NCBI GenBank assembly: GCA_038025085.1 | Contig: CM076153.1 | Location: 5,177,501 to 5,241,500, forward strand | DNA: 64,000 bases | Reading direction: 5' to 3' | From: Tetragonia tetragonoides | Taxonomy: Eukaryota > Streptophyta > Magnoliopsida > Caryophyllales > Aizoaceae | Part shown: in pieces, positions 24,640 to 36,044 of the stretch | How the letters are laid out: the number at the start of each line of letters is the position of its first letter | How positions within the stretch are numbered: the stretch's first letter is position 1 | The notes under the pieces: generated by a model | What the model was told of the DNA's origin: nothing | Seen by the model: the letters and a program-made list of their open reading frames with translations, nothing else | Databases searched by the model: none | Program-made: the position numbers and the translations under genes

Positions 24640-26510
24640 CCCAGCGCCCAGCGAGCTCCATATCCCATGGGTGAAATCGGATTTGGGAACCCGGATGACC
24701 GTCCTGAGGCACCGAAGGTTCTCTAGGGTGACAATAGACCTTCCATAGAAGTTTGGGCAAAAACGAGAATCGGGCCTCATGAAGCCGAAAATCAAAGGCT
24801 ATAATCCGCTTTTTTTGGCTTCCGAGAGGCCCCAAAATGAAGGTGTGTATTTTCGCACCACATAGCATAGGACACCCATAGGGAACATAAGAGGGTCTCG
24901 GGGTCCGTTATCGGGTCACTAATACGCGTGTAAGGGCGTCTTTATGGGACACCAATGAAAGGGCCAAAACATCGAAGGCATGAGTGAAATCAAAGTTCGG
25001 GGATCCGTGTGACCCTCCCAGAGCACCAAGGGTCCTCTAGGGTCATGATAGACCCACCGAATAAATTGGGGCGAAAATGACAACTAGGCCCCCGAAAGCC
25101 GAAAATGGAGGTTATAATCCACGTTTTTGGGGCTTTCGGGAGGTCCCACAATGAAAGTGGATATTTTCGCACCATATCGCACGGAACACCCTTAGGGGGT
25201 ATGGGAGGACCTCGTGATCACTTACCAAGTACCTGATAGGCTTGGAAAGGCGTTTTTTACGGGACAACGATGTAAGAGCTGAAACACCAAAGGCATGGGT
25301 GCTATCGAAGTTTGGGGATCCGGATGACCCACCCAGGGCACCAAGGGTCCTGTAGGGTCATGATAGGTCCCCCTGACAAGTTTGGGCCAAAATGACACCC
25401 GGGCCCCGGGAAGCCTAAAATCAAAGGCTATAATCCATGTTTTTTGGGCTTCCAGGAGGCCCCAAAACGAAGTTGTATATTTTCGCACCACATAGCACAG
25501 GACAACGTTAGGGAACATAAGAGGTCCTCGGGGTCCGTTATCGTGTCACTAATAGACTTGTAAGGGCGTCTTTAAGGGACACCAATGAAAGAGCCAAAAC
25601 ATCGAAGGAATGGGTGAAATCGAAGTTCGGGGATACGGATGACCCTCTTGGAGCACCAAGGGTTCTTTAGCGTATGATAGACCCCCCGAAAAAATTTGGG
25701 CAAAAATGACACTTGGTCCCCGAAAGCCGTAAACGAAGGCTATAATTCACGGTTTTGGGCTTTCGGGAAACCCCAAAATGAAAGTTTATATATTTTCGCA
25801 CCACATCGCACGGAACACCCTTAGGGAACATGGGAGGTCCTCGGGATCGCTTATCCAGTACCTGATAGGCTTGGAAAGGCGTTTTTTACAAGACAATGGT
25901 GTAAGGGCTGAAACAACAAAAGCATGGGTGCTATCGAAATTTGGGGATCTGGATGACCCACGCGGGGCACCGAGGGGTCCTGTAGGGTCATGATAGGCCC
26001 CCCAGACAAGTTTGGGTCAAAATGACATCTGGGCCCCGGGAAGCCGAAAACGAAGACTATATAATCCACGTTGTTTGGGCTTTCGGGAGGGCCCGGAACG
26101 AAGGTGGATAAGTTCACACCACATCACATGGAACACCTCTAGGGAACATGGGAAGCCCTCAGGGTTGCTTATCTGATCCCTGATAGGCTTGGAAGGGTGT
26201 TTTACAGGACACTGGTGTAAGAGTCGGAATACCAAAGGCATGTGTGATATCGAAGTTCGGGATACAGATGACCCTCACGGAGCACCGAGAGTCCTCTAGG
26301 ATCATGATAGTCGCCCTAGAGAAGTTTGGACAAAAATGACACCCGAGCTCTGGGAAGTTGAAAACGAAGGTTATACTGTAATCCACTTTTTTGAGCTTGC
26401 GGGAGGCCCCGGATTGAAAGTGTAAATTCAACCGTAGGAGACATGGGAAGCCCCCGGGGTAGGTTATCATGTCCTTGGTAAGGCTCGGAAGGACCTCTTA
26501 ATTAGACATC
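24640..26510 (+). repeat. ~315-bp tandem repeat array 3 (six units, dimeric)
   Basis: Same repeat family and orientation as arrays 1 and 2. Unit anchors are near 24665, 24978, 25295, 25610, 25922 and 26236. Units strictly alternate. Units 1 and 3 share TAGGGAACATAAGAGG and CACTAATA...GGGCGTCTTTA; units 2 and 4 share ATCGCACGGAACACCCTTAG and AAAGGCGTTTTTTAC. The dimer period is ~627-632 bp. The last unit has the same variant (CCTTGGTAAGGCTCGGAAGG) that ends arrays 1 and 2. Here the array is intergenic. Confidence 0.9.
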
Positions 26511-26815
26511 GGAGGCTAATCCACGGTTTTGGGTGCCGAGCATAGCTCCCACCACCTTGTGCCACCAAACCTATCCCCAAGCTCTCTCTAGCTACTATTT
26601 ATAGTGAGGTCTCATATTTTTTCCCAATTTGTTTGAAGTGATTTCTAATTTTTTTTAATATTTTTTTCTATTTTTCAACTTATTTTTGTAATTAAAAATT
26701 ACATTAATTAGCTACAATTTGTGAAAAAAAATATTTTTTCGTAACTTAATAATATACTTTAAAAGTTTGATGTGGTTTTTTTTTTGGAAAATAACTTAAT
26801 TTGTAATCGATTCAT
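26511..26815 (+). repeat. Tail module 3 following array 3
   Basis: The third copy of the tail: GCCGAGCATAGCTCCCACCA, then AGTGAGGTCTCATATTTTTT, then a T-rich stretch and AACTTAATAATATACTTTAA. It is more diverged than tails 1 and 2, and similarity is lost after about 26815. Confidence 0.75.
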
Positions 26816-27383
26816 GAGAGAGGAATTAATTTTTTTGGGAGGGCTCATCAATATGAGAGAGAAATTAGCTACTACTCAATCTCTTGAATTTGTAACGTTT
26901 GACAACTTGTTAGAATGAAGGGGAGAGGATGAAAGAGTCATTAAACTCCATTATGTTTTTCTAAAGTCTGATTGTTGGTACTTTCTCTCTTTTCTTTTTT
27001 TTTTTTACTGGTCATGAATCACATGATACCTCATAAGTAAATTGACACGTCATTCGACAATTCAGCAATGGTTCTTGGCTACACTGACATAAGTAAAGCC
27101 AATTTGGCTACACTCTCTCACATTATTTTTATTTTTTAAAATTTTCAAAATGTAGTAGAAATTCATTATTATTAACCCACTTCTTCATTTTTGAAGAATC
27201 ACTACTTTATTGTGGATGTAGTCATTTTGGTTCCGCCTAAGTATAAGCAAGAATTTGCCACAATTCAGTGGCTGGTGTAGCAAGTTCCCCAAAAACAAGT
27301 TATCAAAGAAAACAAGATGTCGAAGAAACTTGTACCTACAGAACATGATTAAATAGTAACTAAGCAAATCAGAAAACAACCAA
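26816..27383. other. AT-rich spacer before tRNA-Arg
   Basis: 568 bp with T-runs. Nothing recognisable beyond low-complexity sequence. Confidence 0.5.
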
Positions 27384-27456
27384 GCGCCCATGGCCTAATG
27401 GATAAGGCGCTTGACTTCTAATCAAGCGATTGTGGGTTCGAGTCCCACTGGGCGTG
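27384..27456 (+). tRNA. tRNA-Arg (anticodon TCT)
   Basis: A 73-nt intronless cloverleaf. The acceptor stem is GCGCCCA pairing with TGGGCGT (one G-T wobble) plus discriminator G. The anticodon stem is CTTGA/TCAAG around loop CTTCTAA, so the anticodon is TCT. A box TGGCCTAATGG (27391-27401) and B box GGTTCGAGTCC (27435-27445) are canonical. It closely resembles known plant tRNA-Arg(TCT). CCA is not encoded, as expected for a nuclear gene. Confidence 0.96.
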
Positions 27457-27462
27457 TTAAGC

Positions 27463-27468
27463 TTTTTT
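27463..27468 (+). terminator. Pol III terminator of tRNA-Arg
   Basis: A run of six T residues begins 7 nt after the tRNA 3' end, the usual RNA polymerase III stop. Confidence 0.85.
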
Positions 27469-27654
27469 ACATTTCGATTTCTCGGACAGGGTCCAGCTCA
27501 GTTAATTGAATGTATCCGGTTCGGGCACTTCCATGTGAACGTTACTTCTTTTTTTTCTTTTTTTTTTTTTTTTTTTCTTTTCTGGGGTTTTTGTTTTGCC
27601 CTATTGTCTGTCTAAACGACATACTCCTAATAAGTTGCCCCTTTTTTCCAGTTC

Positions 27655-29157
27655 TAAAATTACCAGAGATTGAAAAAATATCATTGTGTGGGGGAAAAAT
27701 CGCAGCTTTTAAGCGAAATTCGCATAGAGTTTGAGGTATGTGTGAAAATTTCGATTCTTTTCTTGTGTTTGTACTGGTTTGTTAAAACTTTGAATTTGTG
27801 TTGTCACTTCTTTTGCTTTCTTTTAAATTAGGGTTTGCAAACCATCTAATTTATGGAAATTTAGGGCTTTGCGGGTTTAATTTTGCAATTCAACTCTTTT
27901 CTTTTGGTATATATGTTATTCTTGTGTTGGTTTTTTTCTTAAATCATGAATATTTGATGACTTCATTGTTATAGTTGATCCTTATGATGCTCTGTTTTAG
28001 GGTTTGAAATGGCTTTTTTTTTTAGTGATGATAGACTAATTTTAGTAATGTGGGTGATTATGATTATTTGCAGTTTTTTTTGGTGGCTATATTATAGAAT
28101 TATTTGTTGCAGAATGGCTGAAGAAGTTGTGAAATTTCTGAAAATTATATGTGAGATTGTGAGGGTAACACAATGTTAAGGTTGAAAAGGATAGAACAAT
28201 GGTGGAAGTCTATGAAATGAGGGCTGTTAAGTTGCTAGGCGTCCTTTAGTGAGGAGTGTGATGTTGCTGTAGCGGAAGCGAAAGGCGTGCTGGTGGGGAT
28301 GCAGATTGCATAATGTTCATGGCTTCTCGAACATTGAAGTGGAAACTGATTGTTTGCAAGTGTTTAATGCTTTAGTGTCTCATTCTACTGGTCTAGGCTT
28401 ATTTGATCTTGTAATTGACGATATATTTGCTCTTAGTCATAATTTTAGTAGTATGAAGTGGTGTCATACTCGTAGGGGTGGGAATAGAGTAGCTCATGAG
28501 TTAGCCCATGTCGTTCCGTGGGAGTTAGGGTGTCGGTTTTGGGAGTCTGAGGTTCCTCGTAATGTGGGGAATGCTGTATTTGATGACATTGCTCAATTGA
28601 ATGAAAGTTAGTGCCGTTTTATGGCGTTTGAGATAAAAAAAAGTTGCTAGGCGTCCTTCGTTAATTATGTGCATGAGCAAAACCAGTGAAGTTGTTAGAG
28701 GATGATGATCTATTGAAAGTGTTTGATGTACCCACCTATTTAGAAGGTATTTAACATACGGGTTGGTTGTGATGAAAGCCCAAGCAGTGTAACTGTGTTC
28801 ATTCACTGAAGATTAAGAGCTCAATTTGACTGAGGTATACAATATGAACAAAACCTAAATTCATGTTTTGGTTCCCAGTGAATTATTTAGCGTGATCAAA
28901 CTTATTATTGTAATCTCAAAACCGATGACTTATTAACTACAAGTTTGCAACTACATTTAGCATTTCAAAATCTCAATCTTTTATTCTGACATACTTGTTT
29001 GATGTTGATGCATTATGTTTTGGTTTACTTCTTCATTGTGTAATGGGTGCTAATTTTTGGACCTTATAGTCAAGTGTTAGTTCAGTACTTTATTATATCT
29101 GATATTTTTTTCTACCTCTGTCGATATTTTGGTCCAGGGATACAGTAAAACACAACT
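27655..29157 (+). promoter_or_regulatory. Probable 5' leader and leader intron of PNO1 copy
   Basis: Sequence around 27655-27735 followed by GTATGTGTG at 27736 looks like a leader exon with a strong donor. An acceptor TTTGGTCCAG lies shortly before the ATG at 29158. If correct, the PNO1 copy retains a ~1.4-kb leader intron and is not a simple processed pseudogene. A LINE fragment has inserted inside. This is inference from splice-like motifs only. Confidence 0.4.
28247..28640 (+). mobile_element. 5'-truncated LINE fragment (RNase H end)
   Basis: Flanked by a perfect 18-bp duplication AAGTTGCTAGGCGTCCTT (28229-28246 and 28641-28658), with an A-run just before the right copy. The + strand encodes the end of a plant LINE RNase H-like domain (RVT_3): IEVETDCLQVFNAL and a C-terminal RRGGNRVAHELAH block, with a stop at 28609-28611. 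It is a dead-on-arrival insertion of under 400 bp. Confidence 0.88.
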
Positions 29158-29827
29158 ATGCAATCATCTGAAACCCCTAACCCAAAAGAACCACAAACAG
29201 TGCACGTGCTTTCCAAGCCAATGTTTAAGCCGCTTGCCCTCATGAGATGTCAGATGGTGAAGCCCAGTGCCGGAAGGTGTCTGTTCCATCCCACCGGTAC
29301 AACCCTCTTAAGCAAGCATGGTATAGTAATGATAGCGAGAAGGAAAGCATTTACCATCAAGTCTACAATGAGATGAAGATCAACATCCGCATGAATCTCA
29401 AAATCCGCAAGGTTGAACTTAAGACGCGCCCTGGCACACCTGATATCAGCCACTTGCAAAAGAGTGCGGATTTTGTCCATGCCTTCATGTTAGGCTTTGA
29501 CGTTAGAGATGCCTTGGCGTTGTTGAGAATGGATGAGGTGTATGTGGACTCTTTCGAGATCAAGGATGTGAAGACCCTTAGAGGAGAGCACTTGTCTCGT
29601 GCTATAGGGAGGTTGTGTGGTAAAGGCGGGAAAACAAAGTTTGCTATTGAGAATGCTACCTGCACAAGAATTGTGATTGCAGACACTAAGATTCATATAT
29701 TGGGGGCTTTCATGAATATCAAAATTGCTAGAGATGCAGTGTGCAATCTTATTTTAGGGTCCCCTGCTGGGAAGATATACTCCAAGCTCTGAGCTGTTAC
29801 TTCCAGGCTTGCAGAAACGCGATAGGC
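29158..29827 (+). pseudogene. PNO1: PNO1 (KH-domain partner of NOB1), disrupted copy
   Basis: The frame from 29247 to 29792 encodes most of PNO1/Dim2, a KH-domain factor for 40S pre-ribosome maturation: HAFMLGFDVRDALALLRMDE, SFEIKDVKTLRGEHLSRAIG, then GKGGKTKFAIENAT and LILGSPAGKIYSKL. Two lesions are visible. Family-like N-terminal sequence from the ATG at 29158 (MQSSETPNPKEPQ) is out of frame with the rest, consistent with a 1-nt loss in the C-run near 29240. A TGA at 29790 replaces what should be an Arg codon, about a dozen residues before the usual end; the frame then continues to a stop near 29827. A short segment after LKQAW (YSNDSEKES) also departs from the family. Translation from the internal ATG at 29247 could still give a 181-residue KH protein, so partial function is not excluded. 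Confidence 0.68.
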
Positions 29828-31126
29828 TCTTCTAGTCACGGTACATTGCAATGGAAGTACTCTGATGTCTAGTTATGAAACCGGTCTTGGATATTACTTC
29901 ACATGATTATCATCACAACTGTTAGTATTTATAATAGTAGTCTGTTTCGCTGTAAAGACTTTGGCATCAACTAGGTGTTTGTAGGAATGTTGGTCTGAAG
30001 TCAGAGGTGTATTGTCAAATTTTGAGCAGCCAAAGATTTTTAAACTAAAATTCTAGAGCTTGCTCTATTGATCGATTTTTAAAACATCGTTTCTGAAAAC
30101 ATCTTTTCTGACTAATTGACACCCCTGGCTAAATTGATCAGCTGCATAGGAACTTAATGACCTCTTCATTTCGGTTTAATCTTCCTCTCATTCCGAGTTG
30201 CCAGAATTTGTTGTGTTTACTGTAAAGTTTACTTGATTAAAATTGGTAAATGAAAAGCTTATGATATACTTTGGTCTTATTTCAAGCCGACTAATTTAAC
30301 AGTTTGTCTCATTGATGTCCTTGTAGCATGATTTTGATGGCATGGCATAAAAGTTAAAACCACAAGCTGATACAAGTTAAACAGCAAAATCAAAGCTAAG
30401 CCCACAAACAAAAAGGAGAAGAAAAAGAAAAAAAAAAAAAAAAGGGACCATGATCTCTAAAGCATAGAATAAGGGCGAACTATCTTAACAGCATTCCCTG
30501 TGTATACCCTTGAAGTTTTCGATTTGATCAAGATATAGTCATTGATAATGTTTTTTTTTTTAATCTAATGATGATGCTAGTGATTTCATTGAAAATAATT
30601 CTGATTGACTGATTCTTACATGTGTACAAAGCCAATTATTTTTTAAAGTTAATGTATTGGTATTTAGAAATTGTTTACTCTAGTTACAAGCTTTAGCGGA
30701 TAAGTACTAATTGATGATGATTGATCTTGATCCGTATATAGTATTCCATAAATAATTTCATTTTCGAAAGGAGAGGCCAAACAATAAAAACCAGTGATCA
30801 TAATATTTAGCATTAGTTTAGGTGTGGTAGTAAATTACTTCCTATATACAAAATGTCAAAATCATCTGAAGGATTAGAACCTCATTAGTTTGAACTTAAT
30901 GTTTTCGTTGAATTGTCTAAAGCATTAAGTTCAAAGTTCTTGGATTCCTTCTTCTCATAGTAGTATAAACTGAAGTACCAAGGGTCTCATCTGAATGACA
31001 CTCCAATCCCCAGCCAAGAAGACCTGGATTTGCAAACCAGTTTTTCTGCAAACAACTTGACCGGAATCGGAAGTCGGAACTGGAACCAAACCCGAACCCG
31101 AGCATATAGCAACTAAAGTCAGGGAG
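29828..31126. other. Intergenic region between PNO1 copy and globin pseudogene
   Basis: AT-rich. It has an A-rich run at 30420-30444. No gene, RNA or transposon is supported. Confidence 0.5.
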
Positions 31127-32422
31127 ATGGCTTTTACAGAGAGTGATAAGATGTTGGTTAAAGAATCATGGAATCAATGAAACAAGACATTGATGATTGA
31201 TCGACATAGCCTTCGCTTTTTCGCTGGGTGAGTATCTAATATACGAGTATGTACTCTCATTTTCTGCAAGTGTTTGGCAAAATCTATTCATACAGTATGA
31301 AATAACCCTGTTTATCTCTGTTTGTGCTCTTTTATTTATATCTTTTACTTCATTGGATCGTTGTAAAGAATTGGACGGCGTGCACCGGAAACAAGGTACA
31401 TTTTTTCGTTCTTGCAAGACTCGGAAGAAATGCCTCTGAATAATTCTCGACTTAGAGCCCATGCAGTCAAGGTTTTCAAGTTGGTGAGTATATAAAGTAT
31501 ATACATGAGACTGAGTATACTTTATAAATCTTTTCAACTTGTTCAAGCTTTTCAAAGTCAACCTCGTAAATTTTGACTATAATTTTCTTACAAAATACTC
31601 ATTTAAATCTCGTCCCAACATATACAATATTGGTTTCATTTGAAAGTATGCTTTGAAATCTTTACTATAAGTATCGCCATAAATTTGTTTTGGAATACAA
31701 AACTTATCTGAGACATGAAGTTACACATGAGATGAAATGAATTGCACTAAAATTAAGTTGAGGAGAACAAAACCTAAGTTTGACTTGGTTTAATTGTAAC
31801 ATTCTCTTACTGCATACGAGTATCATAAATCAAAACTGAGTTTACACGTACAAATTGCTCCTCGTCAATCTTTTGTAAATGTCTCGGCTAACCAGCAGTG
31901 CAATCTTCGTCATATGTAAAGACATGTTAAACAGCATATCAACTGCGAGAGACGGCGGAGGTAGGCGTGCCTGAAACTTACCTTAAACACATGGGTGCTG
32001 TCCATCTGCAGAAAGGAGTAACTGATCATCATTTTCAGGTACATATACTGATATACAGTAACACTGTAGAACAAACATTTCAGGAATTACCTGTGCTTGC
32101 GTAATTTGTTTTGAGAACTCATCACAAGCAAGTAGCAACTCATGTTCAGTGCAATTAAAAACTAACGAAAACAGTACTCCCTTAGTAATTTTTAGTGCAT
32201 TTCCGCTACAACTCGTCCCCACATGGTAATAAATTATGGATGGAACCAATTTCATTACAGGTGGTGAATAAAGCTCTATTGGAAGCCATGAAAGAAGCGG
32301 TCGGAGAGAAGTGGAGTGAAGAGATGGAGCATGGGGCAGAGCTTATGACCATTTGGCTGCAGCCATTAAAGGCAAAAATGAACAAGGGCGGGTCTTCCCC
32401 TCCCATTTCAACTACACAATAA
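31127..32422 (+). pseudogene. Phytoglobin (non-symbiotic haemoglobin) pseudogene with introns
   Basis: Four remnants lie in the classic plant globin order. Exon 1, 31127-31227, gives MAFTESDKMLVKESWN, then breaks frame, with RHSLRFFA recoverable. Exon 2, ~31369-31483, gives FSFLQDSEEMPLNNSRLRAH and AVKVFKL before a GTGAGT donor. Exon 3, ~31922-32038, gives QLRETAEVGVPETYLKHMGA and VHLQKGVTDHHFQ. Exon 4, 32261-32422, gives VVNKALLEAMKEAVGEKWSE, then a frame shift. The class 2 globin type fits best (EVVK...GEKY motif equivalents). Defects are stop/frame breaks in exon 1, a frame change early in exon 2, a TAA near the start of exon 3, and a shift in exon 4. Retained introns mean a decayed gene duplicate, not a retrocopy. 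Intron 2 carries a dispersed repeat. Confidence 0.82.
31565..31800. repeat. Dispersed repeat family D, copy 1
   Basis: Shares an ordered set of blocks with 46650-46870 and 56885-57110: CATTTGAAAGTATGCTTTGA, an AATTTATTTT-like core, TAAAGTTACACATGA and AAATTAAGTTGA-like ends. It lies in intron 2 of the globin pseudogene. No coding frame; probably an old MITE or retroposon. Confidence 0.6.
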
Positions 32423-32564
32423 TCTCGATGTGATGCATATGTTTATATAACCACTATGTTAGCAAGTCTTGCCATAATAAAAGTACTCATACATACCATG
32501 ATTTATTATAACTTAAATAAGTTATGCATGATCTTAGGTTTGTATTGTGACATGTGGGGAGGCA

Positions 32565-32850
32565 AAAGTCTACTTGGCCTATCTTCTAGTAATTTCAACT
32601 TTTCCCTTTCATATCTCTCATCCCCCACCCATTTTCCACAACTTTCTCATTTGCTTCCAACTTCTAAGAAGTTGAAATGGGCAAAAAGGTTGAAGTTAAT
32701 AATAGTACAGTAATAAAAAAGAAAATTGCAAGTTCAAGCTCATTTTAACTTCTTAGAAGTTAAAGGTGGAAGAGAAAGTGGAGGACGAGTGATGGGATAG
32801 GGATGTGAGGAGTAGTTGAAGTTGCTAGAAGCTAGGTCAAAAGGACCCTA
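32565..32850. mobile_element. Foldback/MITE-like element with ~100-bp inverted arms
   Basis: The left arm (from ~32573: TTGGCCTATCTTCTAGTAAT) pairs with the right arm (ending ~32842; inverse TTGACCTAGCTTCTAGCAAC) over about 100 bp. Both arms end inward at the block AACTTCTAAGAAGTT, itself palindromic. The centre is ~50 bp. Exact ends and target duplication are unclear. Confidence 0.65.
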
Positions 32851-33977
32851 AGTGGTATACATAGCATGAAAATAAATCTGGTATTGTTCTATCTTTGTTT
32901 GGTGGAGTTATCATATGCATAACAAATACAGTATTCTACTTCACAGTAATTTTGATATTTGATGGGGTTATCTACTCGTCTCAATGTACAATGTACCATG
33001 ATCATTATTTTTTTATATGTTTGGAAAATTGATGAGTTCAGCTTCATATGGAAACTAGCTAGCATAGAATCATAAAATCTGCGTGAAAGCCAGACCAAGG
33101 TAACAGTACAAGGAGAACAAGAAAAAACTGGCAATACAAAGCTAAAGGCCAGATGCCCAGACACCAACAAAAACTGAAAAACAGGGGCTTCCTGATCTCA
33201 CATGGAGTCGGCAATAAGCCAGATGCAAAAGCTTCAAAGACATGCTAATGATGCAAAATGAACTGAAGAAAGCCCTAATGATATTAAAGTATTTGTTTCC
33301 TCACTGGGGATCAAAACACATGCAAGCCGAACTTACTGGTGCCACTCACACTTGAAATATGGAAGGCTCTAAAGCAAGATGATTAGCCAAAATACTTTAA
33401 AATGTCAACACTGGTATTGATTTTAAAACGACACACAAGTGCACAATCAATTGCAAGACAAGTATCAGTCAAGAAACTTGTTCTGCCCAAATTCTTTTTT
33501 AACTATTGTGCACTTCCCTGGACCAATAACTTCCTCTAGCTTTCTTTTCTTCTTTTCCTTTCTTTCGATTCTTTCTTCAACTTTTTGTAAGTGAAAGTAA
33601 GAGCACTAACAAAGTCTGTACATACAAATATGAATGCCGAAGTTTTTCAGCAAAATATGTAACAGAACAGGGAACCTCGATAATCAGAGCAACCACCAAC
33701 AAGGTGTTACTGGAACAGTTCCAATTGGAAATTGATCATTGAACAACAAAATAACCAAAAAACTGGAGGAAAATTAACATCATAAGTGAACTGTTAGAAG
33801 GATGAACCTGAAGTTCCGCTCACGAGTTGCCATCTTCCAGCATAGATAGAGAAGTTCAACTCAAGCCTGCTGCAGAGGTCAAAATTATTTCCCACTTGAG
33901 AGTACAAATATCAACATTCTACAACAGCCAACATGTGTTGCTAGTTTGCTACATTCAGTACTCCACAAGTATCAGAA
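32851..33977. other. Intergenic / 3' flank of the basic nuclear protein gene
   Basis: AT-rich sequence with no recognised gene. The part just below 33978 should be the 3' UTR of the minus-strand gene. Confidence 0.5.
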
Positions 33978-36044
33978 TCATCGCTTCAATTGCCTTCTGG
34001 CTAATGCAGGGGCTTTCTTTGGTATTTTTACCTTGTAGCTTACCTACAGACATGTCAAAATACTTGAGCGATCACATAAAAGTAACCTTACATCTTATGA
34101 AAAGTAAAATATCATATAAAACCAAAATGAAATCCCACCTGCACCAGTTCACCTCCCCGCATGACAGACATTGTCTTCTGCTGAAACTGTGAGTCCTCAT
34201 CCGCTTCATCTGTCTCGTCTTTTGAGCTTTTTTCTCCAAAAGAGGGTTCGGAAGCCAATATGCTGTCAGCTTTTACAGCACTCAACTTGGTACCAAGCAA
34301 GGATGATTCAGAGCACGTAGCAGAATCCATTCTGGTAGTTTCTTTAGGCATTGACTGGTTCAGCTTAGGAGATGTCTGTAAGGTGGACTCCCGTTTCCAG
34401 GTGTTGCTAGAACCAAGAAATCTTCTACTCGGTGTTGATAAATCTAGGTTAGGTCTACTACTGAGATGATTATCAGAGTCATTATCCTTTTTGGCTGGAA
34501 GGCACGTGTCCACCTTCCTGCTTGGAGGATGAACATCATGGTCTGCTGAAGCCCTAGGCAGATCAGTGGTAAGCTTTACATCATCCCTCCTTCCAAAATT
34601 TTGCACAGATTTAATACTATCTTCTTTGTTCGGCTTATTCGACACTGGTTCCTTCCTCACTTCAATTGTATGGTCATCTTTCTTTTCAGCAGGAATCTTT
34701 GTTGGTAATTTACTTTGGCGCTTCAGTAAATTTTCCAAAGCCTTCTGTCTTAAGATGGCTTCTAGATTCCCAGTATTTGAACCAGCATTGGCAATGGAAA
34801 TGTCACTGCTATTTGCCTTCAAGGGATCACTGGCCTCAGACCCTACTGAGCTAGAAGTTATCCTACCAGCTCTCTCCACATCTAGCTTTTGACTTCTTGA
34901 AGATTCAGAAGTCCTAACATCAGAAGTATCAACTTTCCTTTTCGGATCCTCCAAGGAACTTATTCTCTCATAACTAGCATCATCTGAAGACGGCAATTCC
35001 TCTCTTTTACTCACACCATCATTACTATCATTACTCCTGCTAGGGTAGTCATCATGCTCAAAAACAATCTCATCCTTGTGCCCATCCCTATTTGATTCTC
35101 CAACCTCAGCCTCCTCTCTTTCAAACACTGCAACTATAACAGATTTCAATCTCTTAGGATAATTCTCCTCTAATACTCTCTCTTCACTATGATAACTATG
35201 ACTTTCACTAGGTAAGCTACAAGGAGAACAACTCCTTGAGTTACGCCTACTCCTCTTACTCGCACTCCTTTCCCTACTCTCCTCTCTCCCCTTCCTCTCC
35301 TTTATTTTTGACTTCTTTTTTGTCCTTCCACGTTCTTTCTCACCATCATCGCTAGGTTCACTAAGAGAACTAATGCTAGGTTCCCTCTTGCGAATCTTCT
35401 TGCGTCTTTTCTTCCTCAAATCAGAATCTTTATTCCTCTTTGTTCTCTTCCGTTTCTTAACACGAGGAGAATCTCTACTGCTCTCACTCACTGAACTACT
35501 TCTATCAGCCCTCTTTTTACGGCCCTTCCTAATCTTTCTATCTCGAGACCTACCTATCCTTTTACCCCTAGAACCACCCTCCAAACTAGAACTAGAACAT
35601 GATACCGACAACACAGAGGCAGAATCATCATCCGAACATGAGACATAATCGTAGCGTCGTTTGAGCTTCTTGGTTTTCTTCCTAATGCTTTTACTTCTCT
35701 TCTTGCTACGTTTCTGTTTAATCCATAAATTTACATACATTTACAACCATCAAAACTTGCACGAAGGATAGGTACAAGCTTAAACCATCAATAATAAGAT
35801 TGCCAAAAAGAATAAAGACCCACTTACCATTCAAAAACTCAACTACTCCTATCAATTAAAGAATTGGGCTTTGTGGGTAAATTCAGTAATAGACTCAAAA
35901 AGCAATCGTATACCTAAAACAAGAAATCCTAAAATTGGGTTGCAGAAATTACAAAGAATTTCATAAATGCACAGAGAAAAAGAGAGAAAGAAAGACCTCA
36001 GAGCGTTTCTTCTTGCGTTTCGAGGGATGCGAACTACCGCCCAT
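33978..36044 (-). CDS. Lys/Arg/Ser-rich nuclear protein (serine/arginine-repetitive-like)
   Basis: Three exons, 36044-35997, 35713-34139 and 34043-33978, join in phase 0 to give 562 residues. The N-terminal ~180 residues are extremely basic and Ser-rich (SKKRSKSIRKKTKKLKRR, RGRTKKKSKIKERKGREE) with SR/SP-like blocks, suggesting a disordered nuclear or nucleolar protein. The middle is acidic and Ser-rich. Near residue 350 is a short conserved-looking helix (LEAILRQKALENLLKRQ). The C-terminus has MSVMRGGELVQ joined across the last intron to VSYKVKIPKKAPALARRQLK, a highly ordered-looking end motif. The tiny third exon is supported by this continuity and by clean splice sites. A role in RNA processing is inference from composition; no catalytic domain is seen. 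Confidence 0.82.

Noticed and set aside
34260..35648. Plus-strand frames opposite the basic nuclear protein
   Set aside because: They are antisense shadows of the long Lys/Ser-rich exon 34139-35713.
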